Positions 52,180-61,518 of a stretch of DNA of 64,000 nt are shown piece by piece. Position 1 is the stretch's first letter, and each line of letters opens with the position of its first letter. Made by a program: the position numbers and the translations under genes. The stretch lies in NCBI GenBank assembly GCA_002746935.1, contig PDRW01000023.1:50141-114140 (forward strand). Reading direction: 5' to 3'. The notes under the pieces are model-generated. The model saw only the letters and a list, made by a program, of their open reading frames with translations. It searched no databases and was not told where the DNA came from. The stretch comes from Rhodobacterales bacterium. GTDB taxonomy: Bacteria; Pseudomonadota; Alphaproteobacteria; Rhodobacterales; Rhodobacteraceae.

Positions 52180-53184
52180 ATGAACTTCACCATCAAACGC
52201 CGCGCGCTGCTTGGAGCCATGGTCGCGGCCACCGTTCTGGCGACCAGCGCCAGCGCCGACACGACGCGCCTGCGCTTTCACACCTACTACGGTACCGAAC
52301 TCGACCCTATCACCAAGAAGCTGCGTGACACGGTGAAGGAGATGTCGGGCGGGGATCTGCGTATCCAGGTGTTCCGCGGCGGTGAACTGATCGCCTCGGA
52401 CCAGTTCGCGGATGCGGTGGCCAAGGGCACGGTCGACCTGGTTCAGGGCACCGGCGGCTACTGGTCGGGTCAGATCGACATCGGCAACATCGAAGCCGGC
52501 CTGCCCGGCGCATGGGCCAGCGTCGATGAAGCCAGGGCGCTGTTCGAGCAGCCGGAAGTCGAAGCGCTGCTGACCGAAGCCTATGCCGATGCCGGCACGG
52601 TCTTTCTGGGCAAGGGCTATGGCCACAGCTACGATCTGCTGACGGCCGAGCCCGTTGCGACGCTGGAAGATCTGAAGACGCGCAAGATCCGCGCCACGTC
52701 GGCTGTTGCCAAGGTTCTGCAATCCTTTGATATTCCGACCGTCTATCTGCCCGCGCAGGAGCTCTACATCGGCCTGTCCACCGGCGTGATTGATGGGGCG
52801 ATCTATGGCGGCCCGGTCGAATATGAACAGCTCAAGCTGAACGAACCGGCCAAACACTACACCTACATGAACCTGCTGATGCCCGGCTGGACCGATACCT
52901 ACCTGGCCAATCCCGACAGCTGGAACGCTCTGTCGGACGAGCACAAGGACATTCTGCGCACCGCTCTGGCCCAGTACGCCGAAGACATTCACCAGTGGCT
53001 GGCCGAGGGCAACGCGAATGTGCCCGAAGGCACGTTTGAATATGCCACTCTGCCCGAGGCGGATTCGCTGGCGCTGACCAAGGCCGCGCAGGCGGTCTGG
53101 GAAGAAGAGGCGGCACGGTCCGAGCGCAACCGCGCGCTGGTCGATGCGCTGATCGCCAATGCCAAGGCGCATGGGCGTCTGTAA
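52180..53184 (+). CDS. TRAP transporter substrate-binding protein (DctP type)
   Basis: 334 aa. Signal peptide (MNFTIKRRALLGAMVAATVL, cleavage after SASA) with twin Arg-like basic start, then LRFHTYYGTELDPITKKLRD and the family segment VYLPAQELYIGLSTGVIDGA with the specificity-determining region around TRKIRATS. Delivers an organic acid or related solute to DctQM. The downstream gene set suggests a C5 compound such as 5-aminovalerate or glutarate, but TRAP ligands cannot be read reliably from sequence. Confidence 0.9.
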   Translation: MNFTIKRRALLGAMVAATVLATSASADTTRLRFHTYYGTELDPITKKLRDTVKEMSGGDLRIQVFRGGELIASDQFADAVAKGTVDLVQGTGGYWSGQIDIGNIEAGLPGAWASVDEARALFEQPEVEALLTEAYADAGTVFLGKGYGHSYDLLTAEPVATLEDLKTRKIRATSAVAKVLQSFDIPTVYLPAQELYIGLSTGVIDGAIYGGPVEYEQLKLNEPAKHYTYMNLLMPGWTDTYLANPDSWNALSDEHKDILRTALAQYAEDIHQWLAEGNANVPEGTFEYATLPEADSLALTKAAQAVWEEEAARSERNRALVDALIANAKAHGRL

Positions 53185-53765
53185 TGGCGCCGCCGCTTGT
53201 GACAAGGTATCTTGCCTTGCAGGATGGTCTGTCCGACGTTGTCGGGCGGGCCATCTCCTGGCTGACGCTGGTGATGATCGCGGTGTTGATGCTGGAGATC
53301 GTCGCCCGGTATTTCCTGAATTCGCCCACGATCTGGGCGCATGAAACCAGCACCATGCTTTATGGCGCGTTCTGCATGCTGGCCGGGGCCTATACGCTGC
53401 GTCACCGGGGGCATGTGCGCTCCGAAGTGATCTATGGCAACCTCAACACCCGCGCGCAGGCCTGGTGCGATGTCATCACCTTCTCGCTGGGGTTGATCGT
53501 GCTGTTGGTGTTCTTCAAGCTGTCGGTGGAATTTGCCGCAGACAGCTGGGCCAAGCGCGAATATTCCAACAAGAGCATCTGGCAACCTGCGATCTATCCG
53601 ATCAAGACGGTTATTCCGGTCGCGGTCGGGCTGGTGCTGCTGCAAAACATTGCCGAACTGCTGCGCGCGGTGCTGACCGCGCTGGGGATTCCCTTCGAGG
53701 ATCCGCGCGAACCCGCGCCGGAAACCGATATTGACCCCGAGCTGATGAAATCCGCCCAGAACTGA
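53184..53765 (+). CDS. TRAP transporter small permease (DctQ type)
   Basis: 193 aa; ATG overlaps the stop of the binding-protein gene by one base. Four transmembrane helices with the typical VARYFLNSPTIWAHETSTMLYGAF. It couples the binding protein to the large permease. Confidence 0.9.
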   Translation: MAPPLVTRYLALQDGLSDVVGRAISWLTLVMIAVLMLEIVARYFLNSPTIWAHETSTMLYGAFCMLAGAYTLRHRGHVRSEVIYGNLNTRAQAWCDVITFSLGLIVLLVFFKLSVEFAADSWAKREYSNKSIWQPAIYPIKTVIPVAVGLVLLQNIAELLRAVLTALGIPFEDPREPAPETDIDPELMKSAQN

Positions 53766-53807
53766 TGGGCCAGAACGGCATGGGCAGACCGTGCCGGGAG
53801 AATACTT

Positions 53808-55127
53808 ATGGCTGAACTGGATCCGTTGACAATCACGGCGATCATGTTCCTGTCGATGCTGTTGCTGATGGCGCTTGGCGCGCCGCTGGCCTGGGCGCTG
53901 ACCATCGTGGGCGTAGGAAGCGCCTATATGTTGTGGGGGCCCGGCGGGCTGGAGCTGCTGGTCAGCTCGACCTATAGCGCGATGGACAACTTCCTGCTGG
54001 TTGCCTTGCCCATGTTCATTTTCATGGGCCTCGTCCTGCAACGATCAGGCATCACCGATGACCTCTTCGAAATGATTCACAAGCTGATGGGCGGCGTACC
54101 CGGGGGGCTGGGTGTCGGCACGGTCATCATCTGCGCGCTGATTGCCGCCATGGCCGGCGTTTCGGGTGCGGCCACCGTGTCGCTGGGCATCATCGCCCTG
54201 CCGGCGATGCTGAATCGTGGCTACGACCCCAGGCTGGTGACCGGAACGATCATGGCGGGCGGCGCCCTGGGCTTTCTGATCCCGCCTTCGGTTCTGATGA
54301 TCATCTATGCCTTTCTCAGCCGCGACTCGCCGGGCAAGCTGTTTGCCGCCGGGCTGATCCCGGGCCTGATGCTGGCCGGGATCTATATGGCCTATGTGCT
54401 GATCCGCTGCCGGATCAACCCGAAGCTGGGTCCACCCGCGCCGGTAGAAGAGCGGTATACCGGCATTGAAAAGCTGAAATCGCTGCGCCATCTGATCGGG
54501 CCGGCGGTGCTGATCGCAACCGTGCTGGGCAGCATTATCGGCGGTGTCACGTCGCCCTCCGAGGCTTCGGCCATCGGCGCCTTCGGAGCGCTGATCATTG
54601 CGGCGCTCCATGGCCGGCTGAGCTGGGACATGATGCGATATGTCATGACCGCCACGGCCAAGCTGATGGGGATGCTGATGTGGATCACCATCGCGGCGGT
54701 GTTCTTTTCCAAGATCTATGTGGGTCTGGGCGCGGGCGTGATCGTGGGCGAACTGATCGAGGATTTCGAGCTTTCCCCGATGCTCGTCATCATCGCCATG
54801 CTGGCAACCTACTTCGTGCTGGGGATGTTTCTCGATGACTTCGCCATCGTGTTCATCACCGTGCCGCTGTTTGTGCCCATCGTGCAAGAGCTGGGCTTTG
54901 ACACGACCTGGTTTGCGGTGCTGTTCATCCTGTCTATGCAATCCGCCTATCTGACGCCGCCATTCGGCTACAACCTGTTCTACATGCGATCGGTTGCACC
55001 GCCGGAAATCCGCATCGGCGATATCTACATGGCGGCGCTGCCCTTTGTCGGCCTGCAAATCCTGGGGCTGGCGCTGGTGGTGGCCTTCCCGCAGATCGCG
55101 CTGTGGTTGCCAAGCCTGTTGTTCTGA
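53808..55127 (+). CDS. TRAP transporter large permease (DctM type)
   Basis: 439 aa, about 12 hydrophobic segments. Family motifs include LLVALPMFIFMG, GGALGFLIPPSVLMIIYAF and GVTSPSEASAIGAFGAL. The Na+-driven translocation subunit. A terminator hairpin follows. Confidence 0.93.
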   Translation: MAELDPLTITAIMFLSMLLLMALGAPLAWALTIVGVGSAYMLWGPGGLELLVSSTYSAMDNFLLVALPMFIFMGLVLQRSGITDDLFEMIHKLMGGVPGGLGVGTVIICALIAAMAGVSGAATVSLGIIALPAMLNRGYDPRLVTGTIMAGGALGFLIPPSVLMIIYAFLSRDSPGKLFAAGLIPGLMLAGIYMAYVLIRCRINPKLGPPAPVEERYTGIEKLKSLRHLIGPAVLIATVLGSIIGGVTSPSEASAIGAFGALIIAALHGRLSWDMMRYVMTATAKLMGMLMWITIAAVFFSKIYVGLGAGVIVGELIEDFELSPMLVIIAMLATYFVLGMFLDDFAIVFITVPLFVPIVQELGFDTTWFAVLFILSMQSAYLTPPFGYNLFYMRSVAPPEIRIGDIYMAALPFVGLQILGLALVVAFPQIALWLPSLLF

Positions 55128-55149
55128 GGCCAGGGTGTCTGCCAATCGT

Positions 55150-55187
55150 GCCGCCGGTCTGTTCCAGGCCGGCGGCCGTTTGTTTGT
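55150..55187 (+). terminator. Rho-independent terminator of the TRAP operon
   Basis: Arms GCCGCCGGTCT (55150-55160) and AGGCCGGCGGC (55166-55176) form an 11-bp stem with one wobble around a five-base loop, followed by the T-rich GTTTGTTTG. It separates dctM from the convergent regulator gene. Confidence 0.8.
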
Positions 55188-55190
55188 TGC

Positions 55191-55775
55191 TTACAGGTAG
55201 GGCGGGGTGCAAGCCGAGATCACCTCGCAGGGGCGATCCGAGATATTGCGGAACCTGTGCGGCACACGGCTGTCGAACAGATAGGCATCGCCCGCTTTCA
55301 GCACGCTGACCTCGCTGCCAAGGGTGACTTCCAGTTCGCCGGAAATGACAAAACCACCCTCATGGGCCTCGTGTTCGATCATCGCGTCACCGGTATCGGC
55401 CCCGGCCTCATAGCGTTCATGCAGCACTTGCAGCCCATGCGCCCTGGCATCGCCCACCTGTCTGATCGAAATCTTCCCGCGGACCCGGGGTTCGCCCTTG
55501 AACAGCAGCGATGTCAGATCACGCAACTCGGCGGGGCGAAAGAAGGCTTGCCGCGTGGCGACGCGGTCGGGCTCAAAAAAACCGGACATGGAAATGCCGA
55601 AACCGCCCAATATCTTGCGAAGCGAGGCCACCGAAGGGCTGGAGCGGTTGGTTTCGATCATCGAGATCTGGCCATGGGGCACACCCGCGGCTTCGGCCAG
55701 TTGGCGTTGTGAAAGCCCATACTGGGCGCGCAACTCCTTCAGCCGTGTCCCCACATCGAAATCGTCTGTGCTCAT
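55191..55775 (-). CDS. XRE-family regulator with cupin sensor domain (PuuR type)
   Basis: 194 aa. Helix-turn-helix of the Cro/CI type at about 11-65 (YGLSQRQLAEAAGVPHGQIS), then a C-terminal cupin_2 barrel (about 110-190; HEAHEGGFVISGELEVTLG, YLFDSRVPHRFRN). PuuR-like regulators usually repress amine/amino acid catabolic genes and sense the substrate with the cupin. It lies between the TRAP operon (convergent) and the aminotransferase gene (divergent), the expected place for a local regulator of both. Confidence 0.88.
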   Translation of the reverse strand: MSTDDFDVGTRLKELRAQYGLSQRQLAEAAGVPHGQISMIETNRSSPSVASLRKILGGFGISMSGFFEPDRVATRQAFFRPAELRDLTSLLFKGEPRVRGKISIRQVGDARAHGLQVLHERYEAGADTGDAMIEHEAHEGGFVISGELEVTLGSEVSVLKAGDAYLFDSRVPHRFRNISDRPCEVISACTPPYL

Positions 55776-55943
55776 CTCTTTCCTGCTGTTTTCTGCAATT
55801 TAGACCAAAGCGTATCTCATGCCCAGCTTTTGCAGCGCTTTCAGCAGGTCGCCGCACAACCGGTGCGCCCGCAGCGCGGAATTTTCTGGTAAACAGTACC
55901 GGAACCAGCAGACAGTTCGCGCTAGATTCGCGCATTATTCTGA

Positions 55944-55957
55944 GCGATATTGATCGC
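55944..55957. promoter_or_regulatory. Candidate operator in the regulator/aminotransferase gap
   Basis: GCGAT-ATTG-ATCGC, a perfect 5-bp dyad in the 215-bp divergent region, 34 bp before the aminotransferase start. A possible site for the cupin-XRE regulator. Confidence 0.35.
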
Positions 55958-55990
55958 CACGAATCACCAATCGCCTCAGGGAGCGTTGCC

Positions 55991-57271
55991 GTGTCCACAA
56001 GCCAGAACCTATTGAACCGTCGCACTGCCGCAATTGCCCGGGGCGTTGCCACCCGCGACATCTATGTCGCGCGCGCCGAGAATGCCGAACTCTGGGATGT
56101 CGATGGCAAACGCTATATCGACTTTGCCGCCGGGATCGCGGTCAACAATACCGGCCACCGGCACCCCCGCGTGATGGCCGCCGTGGCTGAACAGGAGCAG
56201 AAGTTTTCTCACACCTGCTTTCACGTCGCCCCATATGAGGGCTATGTCGCCCTGGCCGAACGGTTGAACGCCGCCACCCCGGGGGATTTCGGGAAAAAGA
56301 CGATGCTGGCCACCACCGGGGCCGAAGCCGTTGAAAACGCGATCAAAATTGCGCGTTCCTATACCGGTCGCTCGGGCGTGATCGCGTTTACCGGGGCGTT
56401 CCACGGGCGCACGCTGATGGGCATGGCGCTGTGCGGCAAGGTCGCCCCCTACAAGAAGAGCTTCGGCGCCATGCCCGCCGAGGTCGCCCATGTGCCCTTC
56501 CCCGACGCTTTCCACGGGATCAGCGCAGAGGACAGCATTACCGCGCTTCAGACGGTGCTGCGCAGTTCGCTGGACCCGGAGCGGGTGGCCGCGATCATCA
56601 TCGAGCCGGTGCAGGGCGAAGGCGGCTTTCACGTCGCGCCGCCGGAATTCATGCAGGAGCTGCGCAAAATTTGCGACCAGCACGGCATCGTGCTGATCGC
56701 CGACGAGGTTCAGGCCGGGATCGCGCGCACCGGCAAGCTGTTCTCCATGGAGCACAGCGGCGTGGCTGCCGATCTGGTGACCATGGCCAAGGGTCTGGCC
56801 GGCGGCTTTCCGCTGTCGGCGGTGACGGGCCGGGCCGAGATGGTCGACAGCCCGCCCCCGGGCGGTCTGGGCGGCACCTATGCCGGCAACCCCGTGGCCG
56901 TGGCCGCGGCCCATGCGGTGCTCGACGTGATCGCGGAGGAGAAGCTCTGTGACCGCGCCCGCGAGATCGGCGACCGGATCAGCGGCCATCTGCGCGACCT
57001 CGCCGCCCGCCAGGGCTTCGAGGCGATCGGCGATGTGCGCGGTCTGGGGGCGATGATCGCCTTCGAACTGGTCACCGACCGCGACAGCAACGCGCCCGCC
57101 CCGGAGCTGGCGCAGGCGATCATTGCCGAGGCCCAGACGCAGGGGCTGATCATTCTGCCCTGCGGCACCTATGGCAATGCCATCCGCCTGCTGCCGCCGC
57201 TGACAACCCCGATGGATCAGGTTGATGAGGCGCTGGACAAACTGACCACGGCCATCACCGCTGTACTGTAG
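55991..57271 (+). CDS. gabT: Class III aminotransferase (GABA/5-aminovalerate type)
   Basis: 426 aa from GTG 55991 (MSTSQNLLNRRTAAIARGV) with GGGAG upstream; the frame continues upstream without support. PLP-dependent omega-aminotransferase: LIADEVQAGIARTGKLFSME, the PLP lysine in TMAKGLAGGFPLSAV, and GTYAGNPVAVAAAHAVLDVI. Length and start match GabT, which converts 4-aminobutyrate to succinate semialdehyde; DavT orthologues acting on 5-aminovalerate are very similar. The following glutaryl-CoA genes favour a C5 substrate. Confidence 0.88.
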   Translation: MSTSQNLLNRRTAAIARGVATRDIYVARAENAELWDVDGKRYIDFAAGIAVNNTGHRHPRVMAAVAEQEQKFSHTCFHVAPYEGYVALAERLNAATPGDFGKKTMLATTGAEAVENAIKIARSYTGRSGVIAFTGAFHGRTLMGMALCGKVAPYKKSFGAMPAEVAHVPFPDAFHGISAEDSITALQTVLRSSLDPERVAAIIIEPVQGEGGFHVAPPEFMQELRKICDQHGIVLIADEVQAGIARTGKLFSMEHSGVAADLVTMAKGLAGGFPLSAVTGRAEMVDSPPPGGLGGTYAGNPVAVAAAHAVLDVIAEEKLCDRAREIGDRISGHLRDLAARQGFEAIGDVRGLGAMIAFELVTDRDSNAPAPELAQAIIAEAQTQGLIILPCGTYGNAIRLLPPLTTPMDQVDEALDKLTTAITAVL

Positions 57272-57307
57272 GCCACGGATCTGGCCGCCGAACAAGGAAA
57301 CCACCCC

Positions 57308-58522
57308 ATGTCCAAGTCACTTGCCCCGCAATCCAAGCCCGATCTCGGCGCCTTCACCTGGGATGACCCGCTGCTGCTCGAAGACCAGCTGACCGAAGAA
57401 GAACGCATGATCCGCGACAGCGCCCGCGCCTATGCACAGGACCGGCTGCAATCGCGGGTCACCGAGGCCTTCGCGACCGAAAAGACCGACCCGGAAATCT
57501 TCCGTGAAATGGGCGGGATGGGCCTGTTGGGCACCACCATTCCCGAAAGCTATGGCGGGCTGGATGCCGGCTATGTCGCCTATGGGCTGGTCGCCCGCGA
57601 GGTCGAGCGCGTCGACAGCGGCTATCGCAGCATGATGTCGGTGCAATCCTCGCTGGTGATGTATCCGATCTATGCCTATGGCTCCGAAGAACAGCGGCAG
57701 AAATACCTGCCCAAACTCGCCTCGGGCGAATATATCGGCTGTTTCGGGCTGACCGAACCCGATGCCGGCAGCGATCCGTCGAGCATGAAGACCACCGCGA
57801 AGAAGACCGATGGCGGCTATGTGCTGAACGGCTCGAAAATGTGGATCTCCAACAGCCCGATCGCCGATGTCTTCGTGGTCTGGGCCAAATCCGAGGCGCA
57901 TCAGGGCCGGATCCGGGGCTTCGTGCTGGAAAAGGGCATGAAGGGCCTGTCCGCGCCGAAGATCGAGGGCAAGCTGTCGCTGCGCGCCTCGATCACCGGT
58001 GAAATCGTGATGCATGATGTGGAGGTCGGCGAAGACGCGCTGTTGCCCGATGTCGAAGGGCTGAAGGGGCCGTTCGGCTGTCTGAACCGCGCCCGCTATG
58101 GCATTGCATGGGGCGCCATGGGTGCGGCCGAAGCCTGCTGGCACGCCGCGCGGCAATACGGGCTTGACCGCCAGCAATTCGGCAAGCCGCTGGCCCAGAC
58201 CCAGCTGTTCCAGCTCAAACTGGCCAATATGCAGACCGAAATCACCCTCGGGCTGCAAGCCTCGCTGCGTGTCGGGCGGCTGATGGACGAGGCCAAGGCC
58301 GCGCCCGAGATGGTCAGCGTGATCAAGCGCAACAATTGCGGCAAGGCGCTGGACATCGCCCGGATGGCCCGCGACATGCATGGCGGCAATGGCATCAGTC
58401 AGGATTTCCATGTGATCCGCCACATGGTCAACCTCGAAACGGTCAACACCTATGAGGGCACCCATGACGTTCATGCGCTGATTCTGGGCCGGGCGCAGAC
58501 CGGTCTTCAGGCGTTTTTCTGA
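57308..58522 (+). CDS. gcdH: Glutaryl-CoA dehydrogenase
   Basis: 404 aa. Acyl-CoA dehydrogenase fold: [34 protein letters not shown] and [15 protein letters not shown] with the catalytic Glu. The conserved [19 protein letters not shown] start is distinctive of GcdH. It oxidises and decarboxylates glutaryl-CoA to crotonyl-CoA in lysine/5-aminovalerate/glutarate breakdown. 36 bp behind the aminotransferase. Confidence 0.92.
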   Translation: MSKSLAPQSKPDLGAFTWDDPLLLEDQLTEEERMIRDSARAYAQDRLQSRVTEAFATEKTDPEIFREMGGMGLLGTTIPESYGGLDAGYVAYGLVAREVERVDSGYRSMMSVQSSLVMYPIYAYGSEEQRQKYLPKLASGEYIGCFGLTEPDAGSDPSSMKTTAKKTDGGYVLNGSKMWISNSPIADVFVVWAKSEAHQGRIRGFVLEKGMKGLSAPKIEGKLSLRASITGEIVMHDVEVGEDALLPDVEGLKGPFGCLNRARYGIAWGAMGAAEACWHAARQYGLDRQQFGKPLAQTQLFQLKLANMQTEITLGLQASLRVGRLMDEAKAAPEMVSVIKRNNCGKALDIARMARDMHGGNGISQDFHVIRHMVNLETVNTYEGTHDVHALILGRAQTGLQAFF

Positions 58523-58542
58523 GCCGTTTGGGGGGGAAAGCC

Positions 58543-59973
58543 ATGAAGCGGAACCTGATTGCCGGCGAATGGGTCGACGGGGCCGATGCCTCGGAAAACC
58601 GCAACCCGGCCGCCCCGGCCGATCTGGTCGGGCTCTACGCCCGCGCCTCGGCGGAGCAGACCGCAGCCGCCGTGGAGGCCGCCCGCGCCGCCCTGCCCGG
58701 CTGGTCCGGGGCCTCGCCGCAGGTCCGCGCCGATCTGCTGGAGGCGGTCGCGCAGCGGCTGCTGGCCCGCAAGGACGAGATCGGCACCCTGCTGGCGCGC
58801 GAAGAGGGCAAGACCCTGGCCGAAGCCGTGGGCGAGACCGTCCGCGCGGCGCAGATCTTCCGCTTTTTCGGCGGCGAGGCCATTCGGATGGCCGGCGACG
58901 CCATTGCCTCGGTGCGGCCCGATGTCGATGTCGAGGTCACGCGCGAGCCGGTGGGCGTGGTCGGCATCATCACGCCGTGGAACTTTCCCATCGCCATCCC
59001 CGCCTGGAAGATCGCCCCGGCGCTCGCCTATGGCAACACGGTCGTGGTCAAACCGGCGGATCTGACGCCGGGCTGCGCCCATGTTCTGGCCGAGATCCTG
59101 CACGAGGCCGGCTGCCCGGCCGGGGTGTTCAACCTGTGCATGGGGCGCGGCTCGCTGGTGGGTGAGGCGATCACCACCCACCCGGAGGTGGACGCCATTT
59201 CCTTCACAGGGTCAGTGCCGGTCGGGCGCGCGCTGGCAGCGACGGCAGCGCAGGGGATGAAGAAGATCCAGCTCGAAATGGGCGGCAAGAACCCGATGGT
59301 CGTGATGGCCGATGCCGATCTGGATCTGGCGGTGGCCACGGTGCTGAACGGGGCGTTCTTTTCGACCGGCCAGCGCTGCACCGCTTCCAGCCGGATCATC
59401 GTCGATGCGCCGATCCATGATGCCTTTGTCGAACGGCTCTCCGCGGCCGCGCAGGCGCTGCGCGTCGGCGATCCGCTGGACCCGGAGGTCGAGATCGGGC
59501 CGGTGGTGTCGCAAAAGCAGCTCGACAGCAACCTCGCCTATGTGGCGCTGGCCGCCGAAGAGGGCGCCGAGGTGGTCGGCGGCGACCATCTGGCCCGCAA
59601 CACCGGGGGCTATTTCCAGAGCCCGGCGCTGTTCGTCAACGCCACCAACCAGATGCGCAGTACGCGGGAGGAAATCTTCGGCCCCTGCGCCAGCATCATC
59701 CGCGTGGACGGGTTCGACGAGGCGCTGGCCGTGGCCAATGACACCGAATTCGGCCTGTCTTCCGGCATCTGCACCAGCAGCCTGAAACATGCGCGCGCCT
59801 TCCGCAAACACAGCGGCGCGGGCATGGTGATGGTGAACCTGCCCACGGCGGGGGTGGATTACCACGTGCCCTTCGGCGGGCGCAGGGGCTCGTCTCTGGG
59901 CTCGCGCGAGCAGGGGCGGTATGCGGCCGAGTTCTACACGTCGGTGAAAACCGCCTACAGCTTCGCCGGCTGA
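58543..59973 (+). CDS. gabD: NAD(P)-dependent semialdehyde dehydrogenase (GabD/DavD-like)
   Basis: 476 aa from ATG 58543 (an earlier in-frame start at 58528 lacks support). ALDH fold: TPWNFPIAIPAWKIAPALAY, catalytic Glu in LEMGGKNPM and catalytic Cys in TGQRCTASSR. It oxidises the semialdehyde made by the upstream aminotransferase to the acid (succinate or glutarate). In this gene context glutarate semialdehyde is the more likely substrate. Confidence 0.85.
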   Translation: MKRNLIAGEWVDGADASENRNPAAPADLVGLYARASAEQTAAAVEAARAALPGWSGASPQVRADLLEAVAQRLLARKDEIGTLLAREEGKTLAEAVGETVRAAQIFRFFGGEAIRMAGDAIASVRPDVDVEVTREPVGVVGIITPWNFPIAIPAWKIAPALAYGNTVVVKPADLTPGCAHVLAEILHEAGCPAGVFNLCMGRGSLVGEAITTHPEVDAISFTGSVPVGRALAATAAQGMKKIQLEMGGKNPMVVMADADLDLAVATVLNGAFFSTGQRCTASSRIIVDAPIHDAFVERLSAAAQALRVGDPLDPEVEIGPVVSQKQLDSNLAYVALAAEEGAEVVGGDHLARNTGGYFQSPALFVNATNQMRSTREEIFGPCASIIRVDGFDEALAVANDTEFGLSSGICTSSLKHARAFRKHSGAGMVMVNLPTAGVDYHVPFGGRRGSSLGSREQGRYAAEFYTSVKTAYSFAG

Positions 59974-60005
59974 GCGGCGGGCTGAACGGCCGGACGAAAG
60001 AGGGG

Positions 60006-61190
60006 ATGGACATGACCCAAGCCGACGCCCCCCCGCTGAAGGGGTTGAAGGTCATCGAACTGGCCCGGATTCTCGCCGGCCCGTGGATCGGCCAGACGCT
60101 GGCCGATCTGGGGGCCGATGTCATCAAGGTCGAGGCCCCCGAGGGCGACGACACCCGCCGTTGGGGTCCGCCCTTCATCGACCGCCCGCTTGCCGATGGC
60201 GGCACCGAAAAGGTCGCGGCCTATTTCCACGCCGCCAACCGCGGCAAGACCTCCCGGCGCTGCGATTTCAACGATCCGCGCGATCTCGACGCGCTCAGGG
60301 CGCTGATCGCGGAGGCCGATGTGCTGGTGGAAAACTTCAAGGTCGGCGGGCTGGCGAAATTCGGGCTGGACTATGCCAGCCTGTCGGCGCTGAACCCCCG
60401 GCTGGTCTATGCCTCCGTCACCGGCTTCGGCCAGGACGGCCCGCGCGCCGCCCAGCCGGGCTATGACTTCCTGATCCAGGGCATGTGCGGCATCATGGAT
60501 CTGACCGGCGAACCGGAGGGCGAGCCGCAAAAGGTCGGTGTCGCCTGGATCGACATCTTCACCGGGCTTTATGGGGTGATCGGCATTCAGGCCGCGCTGG
60601 CCGAACGCGAGCGCTCGGGCAAGGGGCAGCATGTCGATCTGTCGCTGCTGGATTGCGGCGTGGGCGTGCTGGCCAATCAGGCGACCAATTACCTGCTGGG
60701 CGGGGTTGTTCCGCACCGGCTGGGCAATGCGCATCCGAATATCGTGCCCTATCAGGTCTTTCCGGCCAGCGACGGGCATCTGATCATCGCTTGCGGCAAT
60801 GACCGGCAATTCGCCCGGCTTTGCGATGTGCTGGGGCTGAGCGGGCTGGCCGCGCAACCCGAATTCGCGACCAACCCGGCCCGGGTCGAAAACCGCGAAA
60901 CTCTCTGCGCCCGGATCGCCGAGCGCACCCGGACGCGGCGCCGTGCCGATCTGATCGCCGCGCTCGAGGCCGCCGGGGTGCCGGGCGGCCCGATCAACAC
61001 CGTGGCCGAAGCGCTGGAGGATCCGCAGGTCAAGAGCCGGGCCCTGCAAATCGCGCCGGAGGGGCTGGCCGGGTTGCGCACACCCCTGCGCTTCTCGCGC
61101 AGCCCGCTCAACCTGACCCGCGCCGCTCCCGCCCTGGCGCCGCAGGATACCGGGGCCGATCTGCCGCCTTCGTCTGATCCCGCTGACTGA
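60006..61190 (+). CDS. CaiB/BaiF family CoA-transferase (probable succinyl-CoA:glutarate type)
   Basis: 394 aa. Family III CoA-transferase: LKVIELARILAGPWIGQ at the start, the catalytic Asp near QPGYDFLIQGMCG, and GNAHPNIVPYQVF. Such enzymes move CoA between acids without ATP. Next to glutaryl-CoA dehydrogenase and a semialdehyde dehydrogenase, transfer of CoA to glutarate (SUGCT-like) is the straightforward reading. Confidence 0.85.
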   Translation: MDMTQADAPPLKGLKVIELARILAGPWIGQTLADLGADVIKVEAPEGDDTRRWGPPFIDRPLADGGTEKVAAYFHAANRGKTSRRCDFNDPRDLDALRALIAEADVLVENFKVGGLAKFGLDYASLSALNPRLVYASVTGFGQDGPRAAQPGYDFLIQGMCGIMDLTGEPEGEPQKVGVAWIDIFTGLYGVIGIQAALAERERSGKGQHVDLSLLDCGVGVLANQATNYLLGGVVPHRLGNAHPNIVPYQVFPASDGHLIIACGNDRQFARLCDVLGLSGLAAQPEFATNPARVENRETLCARIAERTRTRRRADLIAALEAAGVPGGPINTVAEALEDPQVKSRALQIAPEGLAGLRTPLRFSRSPLNLTRAAPALAPQDTGADLPPSSDPAD

Positions 61191-61518
61191 AACGCCCGGC
61201 GGGCGCGCCTTCGCCAACAGCTCTGCGGGCAGCGGTTTTTTTTACGCTTTCAGACGTTCAAAAACAGAAGGACAGGGCGTGGCGCGTGCAGACTGTCCGC
61301 TGAATGCGGCAGGCTGTTGGGGGAGCGCCCGGGGGATTTGACGATATGGGCAACATGATACATATGCATGATGTATCATATCCCTTCGGACAGAATGTGA
61401 AAACGTGCGGGCATTCAGGCGTTGACGGGGTGCCGCTTCCTGTGCAAATCCGGCGCCAGGGGCAATCGGCGGGATCGCTGCGGCACATGACCATTGCGGT
61501 CAGGAGAAGGTAGGAAAG
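61191..61518. other. Intergenic region before the HlyD-type gene (328 bp)
   Basis: No gene seen. A run of eight T (61236-61243) after a short GC-rich segment may end the upstream operon, but no convincing stem could be drawn. A 25-bp palindrome (61355-61379) behind a TTGACG box (61338-61343) looks like an operator over a promoter. Confidence 0.5.
61355..61379. promoter_or_regulatory. Perfect 9-7-9 palindrome, likely repressor operator
   Basis: ATGATACAT (61355-61363), seven bases, ATGTATCAT (61371-61379): perfect dyad. It overlaps the expected -10 region if TTGACG at 61338-61343 is the -35. HlyD/ABC exporters of this kind are commonly controlled by a TetR-type repressor, so this is a plausible target. 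The regulator is not encoded in the window. Confidence 0.65.

Noticed and set aside
61220-61243. Terminator after the CaiB-type CoA-transferase gene
   Set aside because: There is an eight-T run, but the preceding sequence allows only a three- or four-base stem with an impossibly small loop.
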